DNA of 64,000 bases, taken from positions 1 to 64,000 of the forward strand of contig JAGNYO010000004.1 of assembly GCA_017984895.1 (NCBI GenBank), given 5' to 3'. Origin of the DNA: Sphingobium sp. GTDB taxonomy: Bacteria > Pseudomonadota > Alphaproteobacteria > Sphingomonadales > Sphingomonadaceae. A model generated the notes under the pieces. It was not told where the DNA came from, ran no database searches, and saw only the letters and a program-made list of their open reading frames with translations. This document shows, one piece after another, positions 9,092 through 17,429 of the stretch. The position numbers were made by a program, and so were the translations under genes. Each line of letters starts with the position of its first letter. The stretch's first letter is position 1.

Positions 9092-9846
9092 TGTTGAACA
9101 TTGTTATACCAATGGCTGGAGCGGGTAGCAGGTTTGCTAAAGCAGGTTTTGTGGACCCAAAACCACTAATTCGAGTTAAAGGCGTGCCAATGATCGAGGT
9201 TATTGTCAATAATCTCCGGCCTGTCTCTATACCGCACCGTTTTATATTTATTTGCCAGAATGAACATGTTAAAAAATATGATCTTGGAATGAGATTAGAG
9301 GAAATCGCTCCAGGTTCACAAGTGATAGGCATTGATGGGCTTACCGAGGGGGCGGCCTGTACCGTTCTGAAAGCTCGGAGCTACATCAACAATAATGATC
9401 CTCTTATGATAGCAAATAGCGACCAGTTTGTGGACATATCGATCGAGGATTACTTGGAAGATATGATGCATAGAAATTTAGATGGACTCATCATGACCAT
9501 GGAAGCCTCTGACCCGAAATGGTCATTCGTGGAGATGGATAACGAATTAGTTACTCGGGTCGTCGAAAAAGAGGTGATTTCTAATGAAGCCACTGTCGGT
9601 ATATATAATTTCAAATCTGGATATCGCTTCGTAGAAGCGGCAGAAGAAATGATTCATGATAATGAACGGGTGAATGGGGAATTTTACGTGGCGCCGGTGT
9701 ACAATTATTTAATAAGGGGTCGGAAACGGATTGGTATATTTAATATCGGTTCTGAAGGAAACGGTATGTATGGGTTGGGTATACCAGAGGATTTGGAAAA
9801 ATTTATTCACCTTCCCGTATCAGAGCAAATAGGCGCGCCAAATTAA
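9091..9846 (+). CDS. Sugar-phosphate-type nucleotidyltransferase (first of two)
   Basis: The start ATG at 9091 follows GGAGG by five bases; a GTG at 9088 is also possible. The N terminus, IPMAGAGSRFAKAG followed by PKPLIRVKGVPMIE, is the nucleotide-binding loop of the NTP-transferase fold, and NSDQFVDI gives the metal-binding Asp. Members couple an NTP to a sugar phosphate or small phosphate ester. It overlaps the WavE-type gene by one base and the GDPD-like gene by one base (TAATG). The second related gene at 11149 suggests two activated precursors or a heteromeric enzyme. The substrate is not predictable. Confidence 0.8.
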   Translation: MLNIVIPMAGAGSRFAKAGFVDPKPLIRVKGVPMIEVIVNNLRPVSIPHRFIFICQNEHVKKYDLGMRLEEIAPGSQVIGIDGLTEGAACTVLKARSYINNNDPLMIANSDQFVDISIEDYLEDMMHRNLDGLIMTMEASDPKWSFVEMDNELVTRVVEKEVISNEATVGIYNFKSGYRFVEAAEEMIHDNERVNGEFYVAPVYNYLIRGRKRIGIFNIGSEGNGMYGLGIPEDLEKFIHLPVSEQIGAPN

Positions 9847-10493
9847 TGATTATCTTGTCCCATCGTGGGTATTGGCTTGAGGGCTCAGAGAAAAACTCTC
9901 TTACCGCTTTTACACGCTCCTTCGCTTCCAATTGGGGAATTGAGACTGATGTCCGCGATTGCAAGGGTGAGCTTGTTATTTCACATGATCCTCCATCGGG
10001 AAGCGAGATGTTGTTGTCAGACCTGCTCGATTTGGCTGAACGGTATGCCGCCAACAGTGGCGCGCCGTTAACGATAGCTTTGAATGTCAAATCTGACGGA
10101 CTCGCAGCAGCTATCCTTGATAAGTTATGGGATAGGAAGGCCATTAGCTACTTTGTGTTTGATATGAGTGTTCCCGACATGCGTTCATATCTCAGGTTAG
10201 ATATGTCAGTTTTTACTCGAATGAGCGAAGTGGAAGTTGCTCCGGCCTGGTTTGACGAAAGTGACGGGGTGTGGTTAGATAGCTTCGACGGTGCGGATCT
10301 GCCGATTGCAAGAATGGCCGCCATTCTAAAGCAAGGTAAACGCGTTTGTGTTGTGTCGCCCGAATTACATGGCAGGGAACATTTGTCTACGTGGTACCAC
10401 CTCAAGCCTTTCGCGACGGACCGAAACTTAATGCTCTGCACCGATTTCCCGCACCACGCTGAGGCTTTTTTTGAGAAGAGGGATCCGCAGTGA
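9846..10493 (+). CDS. GDPD-like phosphodiesterase-fold protein
   Basis: 215 residues beginning IILSHRGYWLEGSEKNSLTAF, with GIETDVR and LVISHDP. These are the HR, E-x-D and HD elements of glycerophosphodiester phosphodiesterases (PI-PLC-like TIM barrel). There is no signal peptide, so it should act in the cytoplasm, unlike many GlpQ proteins. Lying between two nucleotidyltransferases and a HAD phosphatase, it probably handles a glycerol-phosphate or similar phosphodiester intermediate of the polymer. That role is inference. Confidence 0.72.
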   Translation: MIILSHRGYWLEGSEKNSLTAFTRSFASNWGIETDVRDCKGELVISHDPPSGSEMLLSDLLDLAERYAANSGAPLTIALNVKSDGLAAAILDKLWDRKAISYFVFDMSVPDMRSYLRLDMSVFTRMSEVEVAPAWFDESDGVWLDSFDGADLPIARMAAILKQGKRVCVVSPELHGREHLSTWYHLKPFATDRNLMLCTDFPHHAEAFFEKRDPQ

Positions 10494-11152
10494 TATCGTA
10501 TGACAAAATAAAGGCAGTCCTATTTGACATGGATGGGGTTCTTATCGAAGCCAAGGATTGGCATTATGAAGCATTGAATAAAGCTCTCGCGCTATTCGGC
10601 ATGTCCATATCACGATATGACCATCTTAACACATACGATGGACTTCCGACTCGTAAGAAACTGGAAATGCTTTCTGCAGAACGGGGCTTGCCAAAGGAAT
10701 TACATAAATTCATTAATGAAATGAAACAGAAGTTTACGATAGATATTATCCATTCGCATTGTAAGCCTCAATTTATTCAGGAATATGCTTTGTCGTCGCT
10801 TAAGGCCAAGGGATATAGCATGGCCGTTTGTTCTAATTCCGTGCGCGGGTCTGTTGAAGCAATGATGAATAGGGCAGGCCTTGAACCATACCTAGATCTA
10901 ATGATCTCCAATGAGGATGTCATAGCTGGAAAGCCGGATCCAGAGATGTATATAAAGGCAATCAAGCATTTCGGATTGACGCCGCAACAATGTTTGATCG
11001 TAGAAGACAACGAACACGGGATTAAAGCCGCGCGTGCGTCAGGTGCTCACTTGCTGGTAGTTCGTGAGGTTCAAGACACGAATCTTGAGAATATATTGGG
11101 TGCTATCAACAAAGCTGAAGCCGATAATTCTAAGGTGGAGGTCGCGGCATGA
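10490..11152 (+). CDS. HAD-family phosphatase, beta-phosphoglucomutase-like
   Basis: All four HAD motifs are visible: the nucleophile in FDMDGV (about residues 12-17), CSNS, the Lys in GKPDPE and the acidic VEDNEHGI. A helical cap lies between motifs I and II (subclass I). It starts with GTG overlapping the previous stop (GTGA) and ends coupled to the next gene (ATGA). In context it should dephosphorylate an intermediate in the synthesis of an activated building block, but mutase activity cannot be excluded. Confidence 0.82.
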   Translation: MISYDKIKAVLFDMDGVLIEAKDWHYEALNKALALFGMSISRYDHLNTYDGLPTRKKLEMLSAERGLPKELHKFINEMKQKFTIDIIHSHCKPQFIQEYALSSLKAKGYSMAVCSNSVRGSVEAMMNRAGLEPYLDLMISNEDVIAGKPDPEMYIKAIKHFGLTPQQCLIVEDNEHGIKAARASGAHLLVVREVQDTNLENILGAINKAEADNSKVEVAA

Positions 11153-11868
11153 ATGCGCTCAATATTATCATACTTGCTGCCGGAAGTGCTGACTTCGTTG
11201 TAGAAGACGGTGATTATCCGGTCTGTCTGGTCGAAATTGGAGGCAAGCCTTTATTAGAACGGGTGATTACTAATGCGTCCCGTGTAGAGGGGGCGGCCTT
11301 ATATTTCGCATTTAGATCGGATCAAATTGCACGCTTTCATCTAGATAAGATCGTGAATCTGTTAGTTCCGGACGCGACGGTTGTTAGCATTAGTGATCAA
11401 ACGATGGGATCGGGATGTACTGCGCTGATGGTAGCTAGCATGTTGTCAGAAAATGAAGAAGTTTTAATCGTTAGTGCCAATGAACTTGTAGATATTGCTC
11501 TGGATGTAGTGGTTCAAAGTTTTAGAGATAGGCACTTGGACGCCGGTACAATAACGTTTCCATCGGTGCATCCAAGATACTCCTATGTAAGGGTAGATTC
11601 AGAGGGCAATGTCACCGAGGTAAGCCAGAAGGTTCCTATAAGTAAAAGAGCTACTGCTGGTGTTTTTTGGGCGGCGAGAGCGGGCGATTTTGTCGAGAGT
11701 ATAAAGCAAATGATTAGAAAAGATGCCAATGTAGATGGGCAATATTATATTGCGAAGGCATTTAACGAAATAATACTTAAGCAGAAGAAGATGGGATTTT
11801 ATGATATAAATAGTGAAAATTACCATCCACTAAAAACTGCGCGGCAGGTTGAGCAGTTTCAGCTTTAG
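11149..11868 (+). CDS. Nucleotidyltransferase-like protein (second of two)
   Basis: 239 residues of the same fold as the protein encoded at 9091, but with a changed nucleotide loop (ILAAGSADFVVEDGDYPVCLVEIGGKPLLE), so the G-x-G-T-R element is degenerate. The metal-binding position reads SANELVD instead of SDQ/SDH. Similar C-terminal parts (VDGQYYIAKAFNEII against VNGEFYVAPVYNYLI) show that the two are paralogues. The altered loop suggests a different substrate, or a non-catalytic partner of the first enzyme. Confidence 0.7.
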   Translation: MNALNIIILAAGSADFVVEDGDYPVCLVEIGGKPLLERVITNASRVEGAALYFAFRSDQIARFHLDKIVNLLVPDATVVSISDQTMGSGCTALMVASMLSENEEVLIVSANELVDIALDVVVQSFRDRHLDAGTITFPSVHPRYSYVRVDSEGNVTEVSQKVPISKRATAGVFWAARAGDFVESIKQMIRKDANVDGQYYIAKAFNEIILKQKKMGFYDINSENYHPLKTARQVEQFQL

Positions 11869-11878
11869 GAGAAGAAAA

Positions 11879-12205
11879 TTGAGACATGCTCACTTAAATG
11901 ATATGATAAAAGGTTGGTTCGTTGGGGCGTTTTCTCCAACGGTTTTCTCGACCGATGCTTGCGAAGTAGCGCTTAAGACATATAAAGAGGGAGAAAAGGA
12001 GGCCGCTCACTTCCATAAAGTTGCCACCGAGTTGACATTGGTTGTGTCTGGTAAGATCCGGATGCTTCAAAAAGAATGGGGTCCCGGCGATATTATTGTT
12101 ATAGAACCAGGCGAGGCATGTGAATTCGAGGCTTTAACGGACGCAGTAAATGTCGTTGTTAAGCTTCCTGGAGCGACGAACGACAAGTTTTTGGCGACAC
12201 TTTAG
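11879..12205 (+). CDS. Cupin-domain protein
   Basis: I place the start at the TTG at 11879, preceded by AGGAG with a seven-base spacer; the frame is also open upstream. The product has 108 residues and one cupin barrel: AAHFHKVATELTLVVSGKIRM (His and Glu metal ligands) followed by GDIIVIEPGE. Small cupins in polysaccharide loci include sugar epimerases and isomerases as well as regulators. The exact reaction is unknown. Confidence 0.7.
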   Translation: MRHAHLNDMIKGWFVGAFSPTVFSTDACEVALKTYKEGEKEAAHFHKVATELTLVVSGKIRMLQKEWGPGDIIVIEPGEACEFEALTDAVNVVVKLPGATNDKFLATL

Positions 12206-12212
12206 GCCACAT

Positions 12213-13994
12213 ATGATTATTCGTCTCTTGCATCACCGTGCCTTGGCTAGCGGTCCCATCTCAAAAAAATCCGCAATGCCTGTTCCATTAGAAATTCTCA
12301 CGGATAGTGGTTGGGATGATACTACTTTAATAACCTTCCGCCCAATTGTCGGACGTCGGGTCGACCGCTATATAAGAAATATTACAGCGGTAACGCGGTT
12401 TTTAGATATTGCTGCCAAGCACGTCGTATTCTACGGCCTTGAGGGTGATAGTGAATTGGCGCCTCTGATTATTTGGGACATAGTCCATTCGGTCGCGGTA
12501 GGGACTAAAATAACTTTTGCAAGTGAAGTTATAACAGAGTGTTTATTAGAAAAGAGTTATTATCATGATTCGATGGAATTATTAGAGAAGAGTGATAATT
12601 GCATCACTTTCGAAAAGAAGTCACCGTTAATTTGTGAGTCAGATAGCGGATTGGACGCTTGGACGTTTGGGATACCAGTAGGTCCAGAAGATGCTACATT
12701 ACTCAACGTAGTAGTTAAACGAATTTTGGAATTGAACGTTCCAAGAAAGGAAATTCTCCTATGTGGTCGGCCTGCAGAAAATTTCTTATATTTTGACGAA
12801 GTTAGAATTGTTGGAGAAGATATAACGGCGCCTCCTGTCAAGATCTGCGCTAAGAAAAACCGTTTGGCAGTTGAGGCTCAATTTCCTAATCTCTGTATCA
12901 TACATGACAGGATATTTTTACCTAAAGATTTCATGGCAGCGGTCAAGAGATTTGGTGATAGGTACCCTATAGTTACGTTCCAGAGTGTTTTTTTTGATGA
13001 TTATCTGAATCTTATACCACGTAGATATTCGGATTACGGTATTTCATTCAATATTATGGACACTTCGGTTTCCGGGTTCATGCGGGACAACGATACCCGG
13101 ACCTCCAGTAAATTTGCGCCCAGCGTTTTTCCCATTACAGAAAGATCGGGCTTTTACGCGGGCAACGCTCGTCGCTATCTAACAACAGCATATGCGACAG
13201 GTAGCATGTATCTGTGCAAACGCTCGTTGTGGAAGTTCTGTCCTCAAAATGAGAATCTGAATTGGATTGAATTTGAAGATCTTGAGCATGCGTATCGCGC
13301 GTCGGATGCGGGTATTCCGAGCCGCGTTAACCCCCACACTTTAACTCAATCGTTGATATCCCGTCCGTTGTTGGGCAGGGCGACGGGAACTTATATCGAA
13401 CCTTTAAGAGGCCCGCCTAGTCGCATAAGGGCGTGGACTGAATGGCTTCCTTTAAAACGGAAGCCAGCAATTAAAATGACTCATGCCGACGCATTGAGAG
13501 GTCTGAAGAAGTTTGCTGATAAATACGTCCCTTCCGATCGTAGCATTTTATTGCCATCATCTTCTGTCATCAAATCTGAGCAAAGGATCAGGGCAATCGC
13601 TGATATCCTTAGTCAGATACAATTTCCGCTACGCGAGAATGCTCTGCGAGAAGTTATTAATGATTATCAGAAATGGGTGGTGGCCGATCAACTTCCTTAT
13701 GGCTGGATTGAGTACGCTTGTCATCAAATATTGATCGAGAGAAAAGATTTAGTGCAACTGTTGTTGTTTGATAACGACATAATGCTCAATCACATAGCAG
13801 CGCGTCCGACCGGTGGTACATTCGCGTTTTCTATGCAGGATTATTTAGTGAAGAGAACGGTTTTTTTAATTTTCTTCAGTTTTTTTACGGGATTGTATTT
13901 GTTTTTGGCTAGAAAAAAGTTCATTTATCTTGCTGGGGGCCCTTTAAAGTACATAGCTTCCTTGATCAATTCGACGCCGTACAGGAATCGATAA
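12213..13994 (+). CDS. Large glycosyltransferase-like protein
   Basis: About 593 residues from the ATG at 12213, seven bases after the cupin stop; an in-frame ATG at 12150 inside the cupin gene is possible but has no ribosome site. The middle third has GT-A-like elements (NLCIIHDRIFLPKDF, then TGSMYLCKRSLW and WIEFEDLEHAYRA, where Asp and Glu could bind metal and act as base). The C terminus has a membrane segment (VFLIFFSFFTGLYLFLA). It is probably a membrane-associated transferase of the capsule pathway. The N-terminal half is unfamiliar. Confidence 0.6.
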   Translation: MIIRLLHHRALASGPISKKSAMPVPLEILTDSGWDDTTLITFRPIVGRRVDRYIRNITAVTRFLDIAAKHVVFYGLEGDSELAPLIIWDIVHSVAVGTKITFASEVITECLLEKSYYHDSMELLEKSDNCITFEKKSPLICESDSGLDAWTFGIPVGPEDATLLNVVVKRILELNVPRKEILLCGRPAENFLYFDEVRIVGEDITAPPVKICAKKNRLAVEAQFPNLCIIHDRIFLPKDFMAAVKRFGDRYPIVTFQSVFFDDYLNLIPRRYSDYGISFNIMDTSVSGFMRDNDTRTSSKFAPSVFPITERSGFYAGNARRYLTTAYATGSMYLCKRSLWKFCPQNENLNWIEFEDLEHAYRASDAGIPSRVNPHTLTQSLISRPLLGRATGTYIEPLRGPPSRIRAWTEWLPLKRKPAIKMTHADALRGLKKFADKYVPSDRSILLPSSSVIKSEQRIRAIADILSQIQFPLRENALREVINDYQKWVVADQLPYGWIEYACHQILIERKDLVQLLLFDNDIMLNHIAARPTGGTFAFSMQDYLVKRTVFLIFFSFFTGLYLFLARKKFIYLAGGPLKYIASLINSTPYRNR

Positions 13995-14566
13995 TGCTGA
14001 ATTTCGTGTTAAGCTCTCAATTGTGGGTGTCGCATCAACGAGAGACTCTTGAGATGATTGATGATGCCTGCGATTCACATGAGCTTGATGCTCGAACGAT
14101 CTTGCTCGACGGGATAAACTTGAAACGGTTTAACTGTAAACAACTATCTAGAATACATCAAACCATTGATTTAAGGTCGTGGGTCACCGAAGGCGTAGTT
14201 GAGGGGGGCATTGTTGATTCCAAAGGAGTACGACGATTTTGCTCGGGGGCTAGCTCATTTGACATTGTGGTTTTGAACGCGTCGGGTTTTCCTCTGGAGG
14301 TCATAGTGAGTGCGTTAAATAATTTGAGGATTGGGCTTTACACTGAGGCTGATTGGCCGTTGGCTTTTCTTCTCGTTGTTGACGGCGCATCTGTGTATGA
14401 GTCTGCGTCCATTCTCTCTGAATGTTTTTACATCCAGCCTCATCGAGTGCGGGGAAAAGCATTAGATGATCTCATTAAACGGATGATGTGGAAAGCTAGG
14501 ATTCTCCGTTTTTTCGGACGAGAAGGTATTGCTTCTCGTGTTTGGCGGCGTATAAATCTGGTGTAG
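13994..14566 (+). CDS. Hypothetical protein of the polysaccharide locus
   Basis: 190 residues; its start overlaps the preceding stop by one base (TAATG), so it is coupled to the glycosyltransferase-like gene. It has no signal peptide and no convincing membrane segment. I see no familiar motif; the central part alternates hydrophobic strands and helices (DIVVLNASGFPLEVIVSAL). It may be a small partner of the neighbouring transferase, which is inference from position only. Confidence 0.6.
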   Translation: MLNFVLSSQLWVSHQRETLEMIDDACDSHELDARTILLDGINLKRFNCKQLSRIHQTIDLRSWVTEGVVEGGIVDSKGVRRFCSGASSFDIVVLNASGFPLEVIVSALNNLRIGLYTEADWPLAFLLVVDGASVYESASILSECFYIQPHRVRGKALDDLIKRMMWKARILRFFGREGIASRVWRRINLV

Positions 14567-14590
14567 ATTCAGATTTTATAGTGGGTATCA

Positions 14591-15793
14591 ATGGATTGGT
14601 TGATCGTCGGAGGTGCGCCGCGTAGCGGTACAACCGCCTTGGGGGATGCCTTGCGCAAGAGTAAGGAGATCGCCCTTCTTCATGAGTACGACGCTGCACA
14701 ATTTTTTAAGGCTGTAGACGGGTTTTTCCGCGAGTCAGACCGACTTTCGGTGCTGGAACATTTCGAAATTCATAGGAAATATATACCTAATAGAGAAACT
14801 CTAGCTAGACACGTCGCGCAAGATTTTTTTTATCGAATGTTTCGAAAAAGGACGCGGGTTATAGGCACTAAATTCCCGGGATATTATGCTTGGGAAAGTC
14901 CAGCATTTCCGTCTTGGATTTCGCCCAAATATGTGCATATAACGCGCAATCCTTATGAGTGTTTTTTGTCGTCATTCAAAAAATCCGGTAATGCCGAAAT
15001 TACGCGGACATTTTTTAATCGCTGGTTTTCTGATTGGATTTCATCTTGGAATTACATGATTAATGCGGTGGAAAATGAAAATTTTTTGCATCTATTCTAT
15101 TCGGATATATTGCAAGATCCGGATAGCGCGGAATTAGCCCTTGGTGAATTCCTCGATATAAACGATTTTTCCTTGTGTGATTTTAAAATGGATGCGCGGG
15201 GTGACCTTCGCGCTCAATATAAAAAGCTGGATATCGAGCTTGCTTTGGAATGGCTGGACGTTGTAATCCCCTTCCAAGAGTGTGAGGAATGGTTGCGGTC
15301 TAACTTGAAAGGCCGCCATATTCTAGGTATGCCATTCGACATTTCGTCCAAAGTTCGTTTGACCAGCCGCAATGATGAGGCCGCATTTTTTCTGGATGGA
15401 TTTTACCCTCCGGAAGTGGGTGGAAGTTGGTCCAAAGGTACAAAAAGTACGTTCATTTTCTGTAACATCGAGAATTATTTGGGTCCGATCGCCGTCGATA
15501 TTGAAATTTCGTGGGTTGCGAGCCTTGCTGGGGAGGGTAGAAGCGTTATTTTCGCTCTAGATGAGGAAGTGATAGCTAATCGTAAGATTGATTGTCATGT
15601 AAATGGAGATATGAAAACGATCATTTCTTTATTTATTCCGGAAGTTAATTGGTGCGCTACCGAGACACATCAAATTATTATAAGAGTTACAAATCCTATT
15701 AACCCTGCTGAGAGTGGCGCTTCCGATGACAATCGTGATTTAGGGATTATGGTATCGTCAATCGGTATCTGCCGTTTAGGGCCTATGATTTGA
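14591..15793 (+). CDS. Sulfotransferase (PAPS-dependent type)
   Basis: The N terminus IVGGAPRSGTT (about residues 4-14) is the 5'-phosphosulfate loop of sulfotransferases, and YVHITRNPYECFLSS matches the 3'-phosphate-binding R-x-P-x-x-x-x-x-S block. The sulfotransferase domain covers roughly the first 240 residues. The remaining 150 residues look beta-rich and may be an acceptor-binding domain. Its place in the cluster predicts a sulfated capsule or exopolysaccharide. No PAPS synthesis genes are in the window. Confidence 0.82.
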   Translation: MDWLIVGGAPRSGTTALGDALRKSKEIALLHEYDAAQFFKAVDGFFRESDRLSVLEHFEIHRKYIPNRETLARHVAQDFFYRMFRKRTRVIGTKFPGYYAWESPAFPSWISPKYVHITRNPYECFLSSFKKSGNAEITRTFFNRWFSDWISSWNYMINAVENENFLHLFYSDILQDPDSAELALGEFLDINDFSLCDFKMDARGDLRAQYKKLDIELALEWLDVVIPFQECEEWLRSNLKGRHILGMPFDISSKVRLTSRNDEAAFFLDGFYPPEVGGSWSKGTKSTFIFCNIENYLGPIAVDIEISWVASLAGEGRSVIFALDEEVIANRKIDCHVNGDMKTIISLFIPEVNWCATETHQIIIRVTNPINPAESGASDDNRDLGIMVSSIGICRLGPMI

Positions 15794-15978
15794 GTTTTAT
15801 TTTTCAGGTGTAATGTGAAGTTTAGTCCATTCATGCATTTCGTTAGTCGAAATCTTTGTTCGTTGATGACAAGGGCCTTGTGAAATTATAGATGGTGCCC
15901 GTGCGTACGCAAGGCCGAGGGGGCGCAGATTTAAATTCAAATGGCAAACGGTCTGCGGTTCCAGTAGATAGGATTGAG

Positions 15979-17187
15979 ATGATAGACCAATGCCATATCG
16001 GGCACCCCCGCAACAATAGGCGAGCTGTTTTTTTTGGAGCGCTCATTTGTGCTACAATGCTTTCGGGTTGTGCTCTGCGGAGCGCGGCTGGCCCGTCGAC
16101 GGGAGCGGTAGTCAAAGCGGATGGCGCCGCCCTCTCCTCAGCGGATATCAAGATCGTTGATGTAACGGATGATGTGGCGCGCCGCGTCTATGCCAGCGGG
16201 CAAGCCGCTTCCTTCGCGGAAAGTCTCGGCGATGGCCTGCCGGTAGGCTCTGTCGTCGGCAAAGGAGATGTGCTCGACATCTCGATCTGGGAAGCGCCAC
16301 CCGCCGCGTTGTTCGGCTCAGCTGGTGGGGCTTCAGTCCTGTCTTCGTCTGACTCTACTGCGCGGGGCACCTCGTTGCCCGATCAGATGGTCGATAGCGA
16401 TGGCCGCATCGTTATCCCGTTCATCGGGCAGGTACAGGCCGCCGGGCGCACGCCGCAGCAGATAGGCCGCGACATCGTGTCGCGATTGAAGGGCATGGCA
16501 CATCAGCCGCAGGTGATCGTGCGCGTCGCCCGTAATGCCACCACAAACGTCACTATCGTCGGCGATGTTGCGAACAGCACGCGCGTGCCGCTCACCGCAC
16601 GGGGTGAGCGTGTGCTCGATGTGCTGGCAAGCGCGGGCGGGGTCAAGCAACCGGTAGGCAAGACCGTGATTCAGATCACGCGTGGTGCCGGGGTTGCATC
16701 GCTTCCCTTGGAGGCCATTATCAAAGACCCGCGCCAGAATATTCGGCTCCAGCCAGACGATGTGGTGACCGCCCTGTTCCAGCCCTACAGCTTCACCGCA
16801 CTGGGCGCGACCGGGGCCAATGCCGAGATCGCGTTCGAGGCGACCGGCATCACCTTGGCGCAGGCACTGGGCCGGGCGGGGGGCTTGCAGGATCAACGCG
16901 CCGATGTGCGCGGGGCGTTCCTGTTCCGGCTGGAAGACCCACGCGCGCTCGATTCCGCTGCGGCATCAGGCGCGCGAACGACGCCTGACGGCAAGATTCC
17001 CGTCATCTATCGCATCGACATGAAGAACCCGGCGACATTCTTTGCGGCGCAGAGCTTCCCGGTGCGCAACAAGGACGTGATCTATGTTTCAAACGCGCCG
17101 CTTGCCGAATTCCAGAAGTTCGTGAACGTTGTCTCGTCGCTGGTCTATCCGATCCTCGCGGTGAACAACGCGGCGAAGGGGAACTGA
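15979..17187 (+). CDS. Polysaccharide export outer-membrane lipoprotein, copy 1
   Basis: It is of the Wza/KpsD (OPX) class and forms the outer-membrane channel for the polymer. The ATG at 15979 gives a signal sequence with lipobox LSGC; an ATG at 15892 would add 29 residues. The polysaccharide-export domain contains GDVLDISIWEAP and DSDGRIVIPFIGQVQAAG, followed by SLBB-type repeats (VTIVGDVANSTRVPL). It is about 90% identical by eye to the gene at 27123, with an identical final 50 or so residues. The first 100 bases are AT-rich and the rest GC-rich. It closes the capsule cassette. Confidence 0.88.
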   Translation: MIDQCHIGHPRNNRRAVFFGALICATMLSGCALRSAAGPSTGAVVKADGAALSSADIKIVDVTDDVARRVYASGQAASFAESLGDGLPVGSVVGKGDVLDISIWEAPPAALFGSAGGASVLSSSDSTARGTSLPDQMVDSDGRIVIPFIGQVQAAGRTPQQIGRDIVSRLKGMAHQPQVIVRVARNATTNVTIVGDVANSTRVPLTARGERVLDVLASAGGVKQPVGKTVIQITRGAGVASLPLEAIIKDPRQNIRLQPDDVVTALFQPYSFTALGATGANAEIAFEATGITLAQALGRAGGLQDQRADVRGAFLFRLEDPRALDSAAASGARTTPDGKIPVIYRIDMKNPATFFAAQSFPVRNKDVIYVSNAPLAEFQKFVNVVSSLVYPILAVNNAAKGN

Positions 17188-17269
17188 CGTAAGGTCTATA
17201 CCGCATTCGTCGGGGAAGAGCATAGGTGTCGGCCGGGTAGAAATAATGGCCGCGCTAACTTCGCGGTCA

Positions 17270-17349
17270 TCAACGGATTAGAACCACAGTCACGCCTGCT
17301 TCATCGGCGATGGTACTCCAATGCTTATCGGCAGTCAGCGCATGGAGTC
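17270..17349 (-). pseudogene. vapC: vapC toxin gene, 3' fragment
   Basis: Read on the minus strand, this piece encodes the end of a PIN-domain VapC (HALTADKHWSTIADEAG... to the TGA at 17272-17270). It joins in frame to the 5' fragment at 22624-22937 when the 5.3-kb insertion and one AGTC copy are removed, giving AKRDGLHALTADKHW across the junction. ADKHW corresponds to the last acidic PIN motif (TADRQW in relatives). Confidence 0.85.
17346..17349. repeat. Target duplication AGTC of IS3-type element A, left copy
   Basis: AGTC immediately before the left end of element A. The right copy is at 22624-22627. Removing one copy with the element restores the vapC frame. Confidence 0.85.
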
Positions 17350-17413
17350 TGACGTGACCCCCTGATTTTCCTCCACGAGCGATTAGAGCCTGGCATTGAA
17401 GGAAGGATAGACG

Positions 17414-17429
17414 ATGAAGCGTGCAAGGT
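17414..17429 (+). pseudogene. Element A orfA, first codons only
   Basis: ATG AAG CGT GCA AGG encodes MKRAR, the usual start of this IS3-group orfA (MKRARFTEEQ in relatives). The frame then runs into the IS5-type element. About 40 codons that should separate this piece from the remnant at 18719 are missing. Confidence 0.65.
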
